Assembly (NCBI GenBank): GCA_041743935.1
Contig: JBGTLU010000018.1
Coordinates: 3,960 to 67,959 of the forward strand
Origin: JBGTLU01 sp041743935
Lineage (GTDB): Bacteria; Bacteroidota; Bacteroidia; Sphingobacteriales; Sphingobacteriaceae
Direction of reading: 5' to 3'
DNA: 64,000 bases
The translations under genes were made by a program, and so were the position numbers. Positions 29,055 to 39,654 of this stretch are shown piece after piece. The notes under the pieces are model-generated. The model was not told where the DNA came from. It did no database searches and was given only the letters and a program-made list of their open reading frames with translations. Position 1 is the stretch's first letter. Every line of letters starts with the position of its first letter.

Positions 29055-30149
29055 TTATAAATAATGAACAGGGTTGGTATTCACCTTGCTCAAGTGGACG
29101 GCAAAGGTAGGGAAATTTTCCGATAATTTATCCAACAATAATTCGGCAGTAAATTGCTCAGTTTCATAGTGCCCAATGTCGGCTATTATGATTTTATCCT
29201 CGGCATCAAAAAACTGATGGTATTTAAAATCGGCTGTAATGAGCACATCTGCACCGGCAGCAATGGCTTCGGGCAAAAGGAAGCTACCAGAGCCCCCGCA
29301 AACTGCTACTTTTTTTAGTTTAGGTTGATGAATAGCCGTATGCCGGATGTTGCTTGCAAGCATCTTGGTTTTAAGGCTACGCAAAAAATCCATTGCCTCT
29401 ATTTCGGTAGGCAATTCTCCTATCATTCCATGTCCAATATCCTGATGTTTATTTTCTAAAGTCACCAAATCATACGCCACTTCTTCATAGGGATGATGCC
29501 TAAACAAGGTTTGCAGGATAGTTTTTTCCAACCAAATTGGATAAATACATTCTATTCGGGTTTCGGGTTCGTTATGTTGTTTGCCAACATCTCCCACATA
29601 TGGATTCGTATTTTCTGCACCTTTAAACGTGCCGTATCCTTCGGTATTAAAACTACACTCACTATAATTACCCACATTACCGGCACCAGATGCAAACAAA
29701 GCTTCGCGTAATGCGGTAGCCTGCTCGGTTGGCACAAAGGTGATGAGTTTGCGGAGTACTTGTTTTTTGGGCGATAAAACTTGGGCATTTAGCAAGCCTA
29801 GTTTTTCACAAATTTTGGCATTTACACCAGTAGCTATTGCATCTAAATTGGTGTGGATGGCGTATAAAGCAATATCGTGTTTAATGGCTTTAATCAGTAC
29901 ACGCTCTACGTAATTGGCACCAGTAATTTTTTTTATCCCGGTAAAAATTAGGGGGTGGTGCGAAATAATGAGGTTAGCTCCTAGGGCAATGGCTTCGTCT
30001 AATACGGCTTCGGTGCAATCTAAACTCAGAAGCGCTTTCTTAATAACCTGATCAGGGCTTCCGAGCAATAAACCCGAATTATCGTAGGCCTCTTGCAAGG
30101 AAAGCGGTGCAAGGTTTTCGAGATATTGGGTAATTGTGCTTAATTTCAT
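29055..30149 (-). CDS. NIF3-like dinuclear metal-centre protein
   Basis: 364 residues of the YbgI/NIF3 family, which forms toroidal hexamers with a two-metal site. Metal ligands are visible in ISHHPLIFTGIKKI (about 61-74), AIHTNLDA (about 97-104) and the late GHYETEQ. An inserted PII-like/CutA-like middle domain of about 110 residues (near 135-245) gives the longer length typical of Gram-positive and Bacteroidota members. Often annotated as a GTP cyclohydrolase I type 2 homologue without proof. First gene of a pair with the zinc-ribbon protein. Confidence 0.9.
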   Translation of the reverse strand: MKLSTITQYLENLAPLSLQEAYDNSGLLLGSPDQVIKKALLSLDCTEAVLDEAIALGANLIISHHPLIFTGIKKITGANYVERVLIKAIKHDIALYAIHTNLDAIATGVNAKICEKLGLLNAQVLSPKKQVLRKLITFVPTEQATALREALFASGAGNVGNYSECSFNTEGYGTFKGAENTNPYVGDVGKQHNEPETRIECIYPIWLEKTILQTLFRHHPYEEVAYDLVTLENKHQDIGHGMIGELPTEIEAMDFLRSLKTKMLASNIRHTAIHQPKLKKVAVCGGSGSFLLPEAIAAGADVLITADFKYHQFFDAEDKIIIADIGHYETEQFTAELLLDKLSENFPTFAVHLSKVNTNPVHYL

Positions 30150-30150
30150 C

Positions 30151-30180
30151 TTTGCAAATTAAAACAAAACTTTACATTTG
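30151..30180 (+). promoter_or_regulatory. Promoter of the GT39-like gene at 30200
   Basis: TTTG (30151-30154), 18 bases, then TACATTTG (30173-30180), a good Bacteroidota promoter, 19 bases before the ATG. A GCTCTCA motif lies between it and the start codon. Confidence 0.6.
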
Positions 30181-30199
30181 GTGGGTATAGCTCTCAGTA

Positions 30200-32107
30200 A
30201 TGAAAAATTACTTTTTGAAATTTAGCCAAGATGTACGAATTAACCAATTGTGCCTCTACTTAATATTAGTAGTTGCTGCTGTTTTACGCTTTTGGAATTA
30301 TACTGCAATACCCTTTACCCATGACGAATTTAGTGCATTATTCAGAACGAAGTTTGCAGATTTTGCGGAATTAATAGATAAAGGTATTAAGGTAGATGGT
30401 CATCCGGCAGGAGTGCAGGTGTTTTTGTTTTACCTAGTAAAATGGGTTGGCTTTTCAGAATTTTGGATTAAACTTCCATTCGTTTTAGTCGGTATCGCAT
30501 CCATTTATTTAATCTATAGGATTGCCAAAATTTGGTTTACAGAAACAGCGGCTTTACTTATAACCGCCATTTTTGCCAGCATACAATACACTGTTTTTCA
30601 GAGTCAAATAGCCCGCCCTTACAGTACCGGCTTATTTTTTTGCCTGTTACTTTTGTGGTTTTTATTGCAGATTTCCACTAAAAATAAGATAGACCTTAAA
30701 TTGGCTTCAGGTACTGTTTTATCTGCTGCTTTTTGTGCCTATAACCATCATTTTAGCATGCTTTTGGCGGCAATCATTGCCATAAGTGGTTTGTTTTTGG
30801 TGGATAAATCTTTACTGAAGAATTATCTAATGCTTTGTGTCCTTTCGGTTATTTTATACCTACCTCATCTGCCTATATTATTTGCCCAATTAAAAATTGG
30901 AGGCATAGAGGCATGGCTGGCAAAACCTAATATTGGCTTTATTACAGATTATCTTTTTTAATTTTCTTGGCTTGCTATTTTTATAATAGGATGTGTAGGT
31001 ATATGGGGTTTATTCAATAACCTAAAAAATAGAGTAAAAATTAAATTTCAGTTTATCTCGTTTTTATATTTTGTTTTGCCTTTTTTAATAGGATATTTTT
31101 ATTCTATTTATTTTAGCAGTGTTTTACAATATGGGGTGCTGTATTTTAGTTTTCCGTTTTTGTTATTTTCTCTTTTAGGTCACATCCCGAAAAAAAAGCC
31201 GATAGTTAATTTATTGTTGGTAGTTATTTTGTTAAGTATGAATGTTTACATCTTGGTTTTTGAAAGAAAACACTATAGTGTTTTTTATTCCTCGGTTTAT
31301 GAACAACATATAGTTAGCCACAAACATTTGAACCAAAATACCACACTATCTTTAATCGAAACGCATCCGAAAATTAGCCCTTATTATATTGCTAAATATA
31401 ATGCCGACACCAATTTTATAGCCCTTAATAAATCAAAAAGTGAAAAAGAATTAATTGAGCATATTAAAGCAAACTATACCAAAAAAGACAGTTTATTTAT
31501 AGGTATTATGGATTATACTAACCCTAATTATTTGGGAATAATTAATCAATGGTATCCGAATTTAATAAAGCAATATAATTATGTAAATGGGACTTCTTAT
31601 TTATTCACCAAAAATAAATTCCCCGATAATTCAAGAATAATTAAACCGGAAATTACGGATACATCAAAAATAGTTGAGTTTTCAGGAAGTATTTTTTATA
31701 AAGTAAATGCCGATGAAGAATGGCCTCCAAGTATAAAAATAAATTTAAATGAATTACCCATCCATTCCGGTGATTATATTATCATATATTCTGATTTTGT
31801 TACTGTTAAAAAAGATGATAATTGGAATGAAATTTATTTAGTGGCAGAACTTAAAAATGAGGATAGCACCTTGGTGTGGAGGGCTTCATCTGCCCAAAAT
31901 TACATCCGAAATACATACAGCAGTGATGCCATAGCGAGTATTGTATTAGCTTTTGAATACCCTAAGAAACATAAGAATAATACCAACAAGCAATTACATA
32001 TTTATTATTGGAATAAAGGCAAAAAAAATATTTTGATTGATGATTACAGGATAAGTATTTTGCCGGGTAATAAAATGGTTTATGGGTGGTATGAAAAAAT
32101 AAGGTAG
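30200..32107 (+). pseudogene. GT39-like membrane glycosyltransferase, interrupted by TAA
   Basis: One frame of 635 sense codons broken by a single in-frame TAA at 30959-30961. The first part (253 residues) holds the N-terminal helix, the loop with THDEFSALFR and several transmembrane helices. The frame continues without shift (FSWLAIFIIGCVG...) and the second part (from a TTG at 31076) gives more helices and a C-terminal beta domain of about 130 residues. It resembles the ArnT/PMT-type glycosyltransferases that use polyprenyl-phosphate sugars. Nonsense mutation is the simplest reading; no frameshift is present. A good promoter remains upstream. Confidence 0.75.
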
Positions 32108-32129
32108 TTGATTTACAATCAACTACCTT
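32101..32129. terminator. Bidirectional hairpin between convergent genes
   Basis: Perfect 13-bp arms AAGGTAGTTGATT and AATCAACTACCTT around TAC. The stop codon of the upstream frame lies inside the left arm. Serves both converging genes. Confidence 0.7.
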
Positions 32130-32144
32130 AAAAGAGTGATAATG

Positions 32145-34010
32145 CTAATTTTTTAAAAATTGTCGCTTAGTAATACCATACTTATCCACGACATGAATTA
32201 TGTATAACCCTTTTTTGAGATTATCAATATTAATTGATAACGAATTTGTACTTGTGCTTGCATTTTTAATCAATACTCCATTTAAATCATATATAAATGT
32301 TTCAAAAAAATAAGCACTTCCATTATAAGAATTATCAGAATAAGATTGAGCAACATTAATTTGATTATTTGCAGGTATTGGGCTTATATTATAGATAGTA
32401 GAAAATGCACATTCCAAAAATAAATCAGACCCATTAATCGCATCTGATGTCTTTGATGAACTGCCAGTACTGTTTCAAATCGTAAGTTTAAGAGTGAAAC
32501 TTGCGGTAGGATCAATTCTCAATCTAATTGTTTGATCATTCGTATTACTAAGTATTTCAAAACCGCTACCCTCAACTTGCCAAGAATAGTTAACTACACC
32601 TGCATTAAAATTTTGTTGAAATCCATAATAACTTACTAACCTTTTTAAACATTCATTAGATTCTACTTTTCTAAAATTTGCACCACCGGGGTGTTTAAGT
32701 GCTTTTTTCACAGCTTCAAAAGCATCGACTCTACCTGCCCCCAACTTACCAATATACTTCATGTTTTCTGGAATACTGTAAATATCTTTAGCTGTAGATT
32801 TGATAATATTTGTTAAGTCGGTTGGGTTCAATGTTGGATTAACTGCTAATAAAAGTGCTAAGGTACCAGAAATGATAGGAGCAGAGTAAGACGTGCCCCA
32901 GTTACCACTATAACTATTATTGTTGGAAGTCGAATATATATTATAGCCAGGTGCAACAATATCTACCCTATCATTGCTTACATGCGCTGTTTGGGGGTTT
33001 CCCGGAATCTCTTCATGTACATCTTTCCAATTATTTGGACCAAAAATAGGATCAATGACACCATAATCAAATATATGACCTACAGAGGATACTGATAAGA
33101 CATTGTCATATGATGCCGGATAACTGTAATGATTAGGTGGTGTTGCACATTTATTGCTCGGATTTCCAGCGGAAGCAACAACCAAAACATTTTGTTTTGT
33201 CAAAAAATTAATCACGTCCTGTTGACTTTGTACATAATTACATAACCTCCAACTGCAACTAATTATACGAGCACCATCATTTGCAGCTTTTAACATTAAA
33301 TCATACCAATTCTTGTTAATGCCGCTGTATAACATTAATTTTGAATTAAAACCAATAGAACTTATGCCAATACCATTATCAGTAGCTGCCGAAGCAGCAC
33401 CGGCAACAGTTGTACCATGATCATCACCAAGCTTTAAGGCATCGTTCGGTATATCAGTAAATGAAATATTGGATATTAAATCAGGATGGTTTATATCAAA
33501 ACTATTACAACACTCGAGAATTGCAATTTTGTCAAAATTATCTCCTTTAGAAATATCCCAAGCTAACTTTGCATTGATTAACTCTAAATGTGAACTTTGA
33601 TTGAAATTAGGATTAGAGTTTGTAAAATCATTTGGAGTATATGTAGGAACCGCTACATCAGAAATTTCCAGACTGAAAACTAAGCTTTTGTATACATCAT
33701 TAGAAAGTGAATCAATTATACTTTTATTTAAATCTGTTAAATCAAATTCATAAAATTTTAGTAGTTCATCTCTTTCATAGCTTTGAGTAAATTTATTAGC
33801 ATTAAAATATGCTTGTCTTAAGTTTGGTAACTCGTACCTCATAAATAGATTATTCAATTCTTCACAATTAAAAAATAATCTATCGTAGAATTCTGTATTA
33901 TTGTTGATAATTGCGCATTTATCAACTACTTTTACAATGACTTTTTGTTGAGAGTGGGCAAAATTAACCATAAACATGGCAAATATTACCATTAGTTTAA
34001 ATCTTTTCAT
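32145..34010 (-). pseudogene. Subtilisin-like T9SS cargo protease, interrupted by TGA
   Basis: A single frame of about 620 codons with an in-frame TGA at 32475-32477. The first 511 residues carry a signal peptide (cut near AHSQQ), a prodomain and a peptidase S8 domain with His198 in DDHGTTVAG and Ser374 in GTSYSAP. The usual DTG aspartate site reads ILECC (Glu166), so the triad looks altered. After the TGA the frame continues (NSTGSSSKTSDAINGSDLF) into a type A T9SS sorting domain (ISPIPANNQINV...GLYIIHVVDKYG...QFLKN, starting near 32417). The stop removes the export signal, so secretion through PorV/PorU would fail unless read through. Confidence 0.75.
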
Positions 34011-34109
34011 ATGAGAGCGTATTAAGTTTTATTTACACTAAATACATAAATTTATCTGAGATAAACAATAATATTTGATATAATAATATATAAAATTTCT
34101 TGAATTAAT

Positions 34110-36146
34110 ATGATTATTAAAAACCTGCAAAGTAGATTATTTGTTATCATTCTATTTCTTGTTTGTTGGTTTTATGGTTATCAAGATATTCTTTTTAAAC
34201 CCCCACAATCTGCACATAAATGGCGACAAGCAGACTGTGCTTCCATCACCCTGAATTATTATCAATACGGTCTTAATTTTTTTGAACCGCAAGTGCATAA
34301 TCTAACCTCAAATGGGGGCAAAACCGGACAATGTGCTACCAGTGAATTGCCTATACTCTACTTTTTTACTTCACAATTGTACCATCTTACCGGCCCTAAT
34401 GATTCTATTCTAAGATTTTTAAACACACTCCTCTTTTTGGTTGGATTATTTTATTTGTATCGCTTGTTCGAGTTGATAACCTTAGAATTTTTTTGGGCTG
34501 CTTCGCTCACCTTACTTATTTTTTCCTCACCGGTTTTAGTTTTTTACGGTAATAATTTTTTGTCCGATACTCCGGCACTGGCTATGAGTATAGTAGCCTG
34601 GTTTTACTTTTTGCGATACCACTTGCAAAACAACCAACGAGATTGGCACAAAGCAATATTTTTTGCCATGCTTGCCGGATTTTTTAAGGTCTCGGCATTA
34701 CTTACTTTGTTTGCTTTTATTGGCATATTAATCATTAAACAACTTAGAGAAAATCGCAAGGTTGTTTTAGATTATAAAAAGTATCAAAAAGCATTTATCA
34801 TTCCACCAATTATTGCAATTGGGCTAGTAATGTTCTGGATTTTTTATGCTGCTTACTACAACAAAAAATACGATTGCACTTATTTCTCTACTACCATTTT
34901 CCCTATTTGGGATTTAAAACCCGAACTCATTTCCTACATATTCAACAACATCAACAAGCTTTGGGTGCCCGAGTATTTTTCAACCAGCATATATTTACTT
35001 TTAGGTATTTGCTTGTTATTTTGTACTTGGTTTTACAGAAAAGGTTGGAATATTTTATTGCTAGGTTTAGCCGTATTATTGGCACAAGCCATCGTGTTTG
35101 TGTTACTTCAATTTTGGACTTTCAACGACCACGATTATTATACCATCAACCTGTATATAATCCCCATAATTATTTTAGCAAACACAGCATACATTCTAAA
35201 AAATAAGTTTAACAAATTTTTTGCATCGTGGGTATTAAAAGCAACAATGGTTATTTTGCTACTATTTAATTGGTGGTATGCCAAAGAGAAATTAAACAAT
35301 CGGTATACCGGTTGGATGAACGAATACCCAGCACACGAGAATTTAGATGGCATCCAGCCGTATTTAAAAAGTATTGGAATAAGTCCAGGAGATACGGCCA
35401 TATCCATCCCGGATTTTAGTCATGTCTCGTTGTATTTAACCAATTTAAGAGGCTGGACACTGTATAGTGATGCACGTTTTAATCGTGGTGAAAAGATTTA
35501 CTACAATAATGACAGTGCTGGCATTGCAGCTTCGGTAGAAAAAGGAGCAAAATATCTGCTGATTAATGGGTTAGATGAACTAATTAAACGCCAATATCTA
35601 CATTCATTTACCCATTATTTACTTGGCAAATATGAAACCGTTTTGATTTTTAAACTGGATACAAACGTTCAAAATTTCAATGTAAAATCGGTAACGGATA
35701 CTACATTTTATTTGAATAATGCCGAAATAACAGATGGCGACTATTTTATAGATGCCCTTGCCAGAAAATATGAATTTGCCAATACTCAAACGGATGAAAA
35801 ATCATTTACCGGTAAATATTCCGTGAAATTAAACAAGGATCAACTTTATAGCATGACCACCGCTTTCGAAAATTTGGAGCTAGGAGATAGTTTTAAAATT
35901 AGTGGTTGGCGTTTAGGAAATGTTGCTATAGTGCTAGCATCCGAAGAAGAAGGTTTATATTACAACAACCAAATGACCATAGAAAACAGGAATGCCAAAG
36001 GTTGGGAAATGGTTACTAAAGAAGTTTACATCCCCGAAAACCTGATTGGCAAAACCATAAAGATTTATTTGGTATATGATGGAACCGGTGATTGCTTTTT
36101 CGATGATTTGAGCATACAATACATTAAGAGGAAGTTGAATTTTTAA
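34110..36146 (+). CDS. GT39-like membrane glycosyltransferase
   Basis: 678 residues, intact. Roughly ten transmembrane helices occupy residues 8-390. The first large loop has HKWRQADCASIT, and FYGNNFLSDTPALA follows a later helix. This fits ArnT/PMT-type (GT39/DolP-mannosyltransferase-like) enzymes, which transfer sugars from a polyprenyl phosphate at the outer face of the inner membrane. A soluble C-terminal part (about 500-678) ends in a beta-sandwich (GDCFFDDLSIQYI). Clear paralogue of the broken gene at 49554 (shared RQADC, GNNFL, HDYY). Acceptor unknown; it may serve surface polysaccharide or cargo glycosylation. Confidence 0.8.
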   Translation: MIIKNLQSRLFVIILFLVCWFYGYQDILFKPPQSAHKWRQADCASITLNYYQYGLNFFEPQVHNLTSNGGKTGQCATSELPILYFFTSQLYHLTGPNDSILRFLNTLLFLVGLFYLYRLFELITLEFFWAASLTLLIFSSPVLVFYGNNFLSDTPALAMSIVAWFYFLRYHLQNNQRDWHKAIFFAMLAGFFKVSALLTLFAFIGILIIKQLRENRKVVLDYKKYQKAFIIPPIIAIGLVMFWIFYAAYYNKKYDCTYFSTTIFPIWDLKPELISYIFNNINKLWVPEYFSTSIYLLLGICLLFCTWFYRKGWNILLLGLAVLLAQAIVFVLLQFWTFNDHDYYTINLYIIPIIILANTAYILKNKFNKFFASWVLKATMVILLLFNWWYAKEKLNNRYTGWMNEYPAHENLDGIQPYLKSIGISPGDTAISIPDFSHVSLYLTNLRGWTLYSDARFNRGEKIYYNNDSAGIAASVEKGAKYLLINGLDELIKRQYLHSFTHYLLGKYETVLIFKLDTNVQNFNVKSVTDTTFYLNNAEITDGDYFIDALARKYEFANTQTDEKSFTGKYSVKLNKDQLYSMTTAFENLELGDSFKISGWRLGNVAIVLASEEEGLYYNNQMTIENRNAKGWEMVTKEVYIPENLIGKTIKIYLVYDGTGDCFFDDLSIQYIKRKLNF

Positions 36147-36213
36147 ACTATTTTATTTTTTAATTTGAATTATGTAATTGACTTGTTAACTTAGACTTAT
36201 CAATTGCTCTCAT

Positions 36214-37197
36214 ATGAAAAAAATAATCATGTTGTTCGGGATATTGTTCTATGTATTCCCAACATTTTCTCAACTACTTCCCGGTAATAATACTATTGAT
36301 TTTGCTCCGGTAGGTGCTAAATGGTTTTATTCGGTAACCATAAATGAAAACACATCCGGTAATCCTATCATTGGGTATGTAAAATACGAATCGGTGAAAG
36401 ATACCATCATACGTGAATTGATTTTTGACCGCAACTGCCGTATTATAACCGCAACCTTGTTCAGTCCCATTGCAGAGCCAATCTCATGGGGCAGAGAAAT
36501 TGTCTATTCTTCCGGAGAACAAATTTTTTACTTTGACGATGGTAGGTTTTATAAGTTATTTGATTATTCTTTGGCTGCAGGCAGCACATTAACCGTAAGA
36601 AGTAGTAGTTTCAGGGGGCTTTTCCAACATCGAAATAATCTATTCGATAAGTTTGAGTATAAAATTGATTCGGTAAAAACGCAAACCATACAAGGGGTAA
36701 GCTTTAAAGTTCAATACCCTTCCATCACCCAAAATGCAACAACAGAAAGTTGGTATTTAGTTAATGGTTTTGCAAAGGAAAATGAAAATATTCCAGTTTT
36801 TGCCAACAAAGGTAATTTCTTTGGTGGGCTTGGAGTTAAGGCAACTAATGAGTTGCAAACCGGGGATTTTAGATGTTATACCGACAAAAACATGCAAATA
36901 AATCAGACGGATAAACCTTGTGATTTTATGTCGGCTGGGGTAATAACATCAGTATTAAATAAAGATAAAAAGCAGTCTGTATGGCATTATACCAACGGCA
37001 ATGATCTCATCATCAACTACCCTGAGTTGGATATGAACAAAATTACCATTTATTCCCTCAGCGGTACCACAATTTTAGAGGCTCCAATATCCTCTAATGC
37101 ATTTATCTTGAATAAAAACCAATTAAAATCGGGGGTATATGTGGCAAAATTAATTGGTAAAGAACATGTATATCAATTCAAGTTCATGGTAGAATAA
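36214..37197 (+). CDS. T9SS cargo protein with type A sorting domain
   Basis: 327 residues. Signal peptide cut near TFSQL. A beta-rich body follows (GAKWFYSVTINEN...), with Trp and Tyr residues as in surface-exposed repeat-free proteins. The C-terminal 75 residues are a T9SS sorting domain: ITIYSLSGTTILEA, LNKNQLKSGVYVAKLIG and a final KFMVE. It should therefore be exported by the PorU/PorV system encoded in the same window. The catalytic or binding role of the body is not recognised. Start context GCTCTCATATGAAAA is identical to that of the S8 protease gene. Confidence 0.75.
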   Translation: MKKIIMLFGILFYVFPTFSQLLPGNNTIDFAPVGAKWFYSVTINENTSGNPIIGYVKYESVKDTIIRELIFDRNCRIITATLFSPIAEPISWGREIVYSSGEQIFYFDDGRFYKLFDYSLAAGSTLTVRSSSFRGLFQHRNNLFDKFEYKIDSVKTQTIQGVSFKVQYPSITQNATTESWYLVNGFAKENENIPVFANKGNFFGGLGVKATNELQTGDFRCYTDKNMQINQTDKPCDFMSAGVITSVLNKDKKQSVWHYTNGNDLIINYPELDMNKITIYSLSGTTILEAPISSNAFILNKNQLKSGVYVAKLIGKEHVYQFKFMVE

Positions 37198-37235
37198 AAG
37201 ATTTTTTTGATATCTTATTTACTTAGTTTTTAATC

Positions 37236-37814
37236 TTATCTTTTCTTCTTTTTCGGAAATTTCATGCGATATGCCACTTTTACTTCGCCTTTCGCAATGG
37301 CCTCGAGTTTGGCATTAAGCATGCGTTTACGCATGGGCGATAGATAATCGGTAAATAATTTTCCTTCTATGTGGTCGTATTCGTGCTGGATAATTCTGGC
37401 TGCCAGACCGCTAAACCAAGCAGTATGCTCCTTAAAATGTTCATCGAGGTAACGCAATTGCACTTCTTGGTAGCGTTTCACTTCTTCTCGTATTTCCGGA
37501 ATACTTAAACATCCCTCATTAAAATCCCATAAGTCACCTTTTTCTGCCAATATAATTGGGTTGATGAATACTTTTTTAAACTGTTTCAAGAATTCAAAAT
37601 CCGGTTCTTCTTCCTCGGCAAAAGGGGTAGCATCTATCACAAATAAACGAATAGACAAACCAACCTGAGGCGCCGCCAAACCTACCCCACTGGCAGCATA
37701 CATGGTTTCGAACATGTCTTGTATGAGTTTAGGTAAATCCGGATAGGCTTTATCAATGTCCAGCGCTTTCTTTTTAAGCACCGGATCGCCATAGGCGGTT
37801 ATGGGAAGAATCAT
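37236..37814 (-). CDS. def: Peptide deformylase
   Basis: 192 residues. The enzyme removes the N-formyl group from nascent proteins. All three motifs are present: GVGLAAPQVG (about 44-53), GCLSIP (metal Cys) and HEYDHIEGKLF (two metal His and the catalytic Glu equivalent region HEYDH). A small insertion and a basic tail (FPKKKKR) match Bacteroidota forms. It lies downstream of ruvX on the same strand with about 200 bp of low-complexity DNA between. Confidence 0.95.
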   Translation of the reverse strand: MILPITAYGDPVLKKKALDIDKAYPDLPKLIQDMFETMYAASGVGLAAPQVGLSIRLFVIDATPFAEEEEPDFEFLKQFKKVFINPIILAEKGDLWDFNEGCLSIPEIREEVKRYQEVQLRYLDEHFKEHTAWFSGLAARIIQHEYDHIEGKLFTDYLSPMRKRMLNAKLEAIAKGEVKVAYRMKFPKKKKR

Positions 37815-37887
37815 GCTACAAAATTAGCAGTAATTGTGAAAATGCATAATTGTTAGTACGAGGTTGCTGGTCGGAAGGAGGAAAAAG

Positions 37888-37918
37888 GAATTTTGGATTT
37901 TGGATTTTGGATTTTGAA
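37888..37918. repeat. Heptamer GGATTTT tandem repeat
   Basis: GGAATTTTGGATTTTGGATT continues for another copy: a run of GGATTTT heptamers between def and ruvX, in a purine/T-rich stretch. It has no convincing coding use. Confidence 0.6.
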
Positions 37919-38014
37919 TGGGAAAGAGGAAATATGAAATAAGAAGGAGGAATTTTGAGTTTTGAATTTTAAATTTTTCATGCTTACCTAAAGGGAAAAC
38001 TCGCAACACACAAC

Positions 38015-38431
38015 CTAATACCCTTTCATTTGCATGTAACCTTGCAAAATAATGGTAGCGCTAATGGTATCGGTTAATGCTTTATTTTGCCGATCGGATT
38101 TTTTTAAACCACTTTGCAATATCACCCGCTGTGCCATAACAGAAGTAAATCGCTCATCCATTCTTACTATCGGAATTTGCGGAAAATTCTTCTTGAGTAC
38201 ATTCATAAAACCCACAATGTATCTTTCGGTTTCCGAATTGCTGCCATCGTTTTGTTTAGGCTCGCCAACTACAAAGGTTTCTACTTGTTCGGTTTGTAAA
38301 TATTTATTCAAAAAATCTACTATATCTTTTGGGTGGATGGTAGTAAGCCCGTTGGCAATGAGTTGCATGGGGTCGGTTACGGCAATGCCCAAGCGCTTAG
38401 TGCCAAAATCAAATGCCATGATACGTGCCAT
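38015..38431 (-). CDS. ruvX: Holliday junction resolvase-like RuvX/YqgF
   Basis: 138 residues with an RNase H-like fold. N-terminal IMAFDFGTKRLGIAVTD carries the first catalytic Asp, FVVGEPKQNDGS the Glu region and VRMDERFTSVMAQ the next acidic pair. Members act in 16S rRNA 5' maturation and possibly junction resolution. Length is normal. Divergent from holB with 66 bp between. Confidence 0.93.
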   Translation of the reverse strand: MARIMAFDFGTKRLGIAVTDPMQLIANGLTTIHPKDIVDFLNKYLQTEQVETFVVGEPKQNDGSNSETERYIVGFMNVLKKNFPQIPIVRMDERFTSVMAQRVILQSGLKKSDRQNKALTDTISATIILQGYMQMKGY

Positions 38432-38497
38432 GAGGTAAAGATATAAATTGATTCAATGCCCATCTCATTTAATTATCCTATTATCTATCTTTAACCC

Positions 38498-39625
38498 ATG
38501 CAATTTAAAGATATCCCAGGTCAATTGGAGGTGAAAAACCGATTAATAACTACGGTAAAAACCGGTCGGATACCACATGCTCAATTATTTATGGGGCCAC
38601 AGGGTTGTTGCAGTTTAAACTTGGCTATTGCCTATGCTCAGTATATTTCGTGCCAAAATAAACAAGAAAATGACTCATGCGGCGAATGCAGTTCGTGCCG
38701 TAAATACCAAAAATTGGCTCATCCCGATTTACATTTTTCTTTCCCTTACGTCACCACTTCTTCTAAAAAGGAAACCTGCGATGTGTTTATGCCCGAGTGG
38801 AGAATTGCGTTAGATAAAGAAGCCTGCTTAACCTATGCTGCTTGGCTAAATTACCTCGATGCAGAAAATAAACAACTGAATATTTACATACACGAATGCC
38901 ATAATATCCTTCAAAAACTCAGCTTAAAACCATTTGAGAGCGAGTTTAAGGTATTAATTATGTGGTTGCCCGAATATTTAGGGAAAGAAGGCAATGCTCT
39001 TTTAAAACTCATAGAAGAGCCACCGCATAAAACCATTTTATTGTTCGTAACCGAAAACCGAGATGCTATTTTATCTACCATATTGTCTAGAACTCAACTC
39101 ATAAAAATTCCAAAATTAGAAGACGAAGTCATTCGTAGTTTTTTAGTAGAAAACATAGAAATCAGTAACGAAAATGCTCAAAAAGCCACGTTTTTAGCCG
39201 AAGGGGATTTAGCAACTGCCATTTCTACAGCACAGGAATTGCAAAATGATTACGAGGAAGTTTTTATGAATTGGATGCGTTTATGCTACAAAGCAAATGG
39301 TCTTACCCTGATGGCATGGGTAGAAGAAACCGCCAAAATGAGGCGGGAATCGCAGAAAAGTTTTTTAAGATACGGTTTAGGTTTGCTTCGCGAATGCTTA
39401 CTATGGAACAGCCATACGAAAGAATTAGTAAAAGTAAATAGCCAAGAATTAGAATTTGTTGAACGATTTTCGCAATTTGTGCCGTTCGGAATTGTATCGC
39501 CCATTTTGGAAGAAATGGAAAAAGCCATCTACCACATTGAGCGTAATGCAAATGCCAAAATAGTTTTTTTAGATTTATCTTTGCGAATAGTAATTTTATT
39601 AAAACAACAATCTGTTACGGCATAA
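38498..39625 (+). CDS. holB: DNA polymerase III delta' subunit
   Basis: 375-residue clamp-loader subunit (AAA+ family). FKDIPGQLEVKNRLI opens the protein, GRIPHAQLFMGPQG precedes a degenerate P-loop (GPQGCCSLN instead of GxxGxGK), as expected for the non-hydrolysing delta' subunit. A four-Cys zinc module (CQNKQENDSCGECSSC, about 51-66) follows, then LIEEPPHKTILLFVTEN and the sensor-1 region ILSRTQ. It starts the holB-ricT-gldH run. Confidence 0.9.
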   Translation: MQFKDIPGQLEVKNRLITTVKTGRIPHAQLFMGPQGCCSLNLAIAYAQYISCQNKQENDSCGECSSCRKYQKLAHPDLHFSFPYVTTSSKKETCDVFMPEWRIALDKEACLTYAAWLNYLDAENKQLNIYIHECHNILQKLSLKPFESEFKVLIMWLPEYLGKEGNALLKLIEEPPHKTILLFVTENRDAILSTILSRTQLIKIPKLEDEVIRSFLVENIEISNENAQKATFLAEGDLATAISTAQELQNDYEEVFMNWMRLCYKANGLTLMAWVEETAKMRRESQKSFLRYGLGLLRECLLWNSHTKELVKVNSQELEFVERFSQFVPFGIVSPILEEMEKAIYHIERNANAKIVFLDLSLRIVILLKQQSVTA

Positions 39626-39654
39626 GCTAAGCAGATTTCAACATATAAAAAGAT

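Noticed and set aside
37824..38009. 61-residue minus-strand ORF between ruvX and def
   Set aside because: Its wording (FKIQNSKFLLL, NPKSKIQN) comes from the GGATTTT/AAATTTT low-complexity repeat; no start context, domain or conservation sign.
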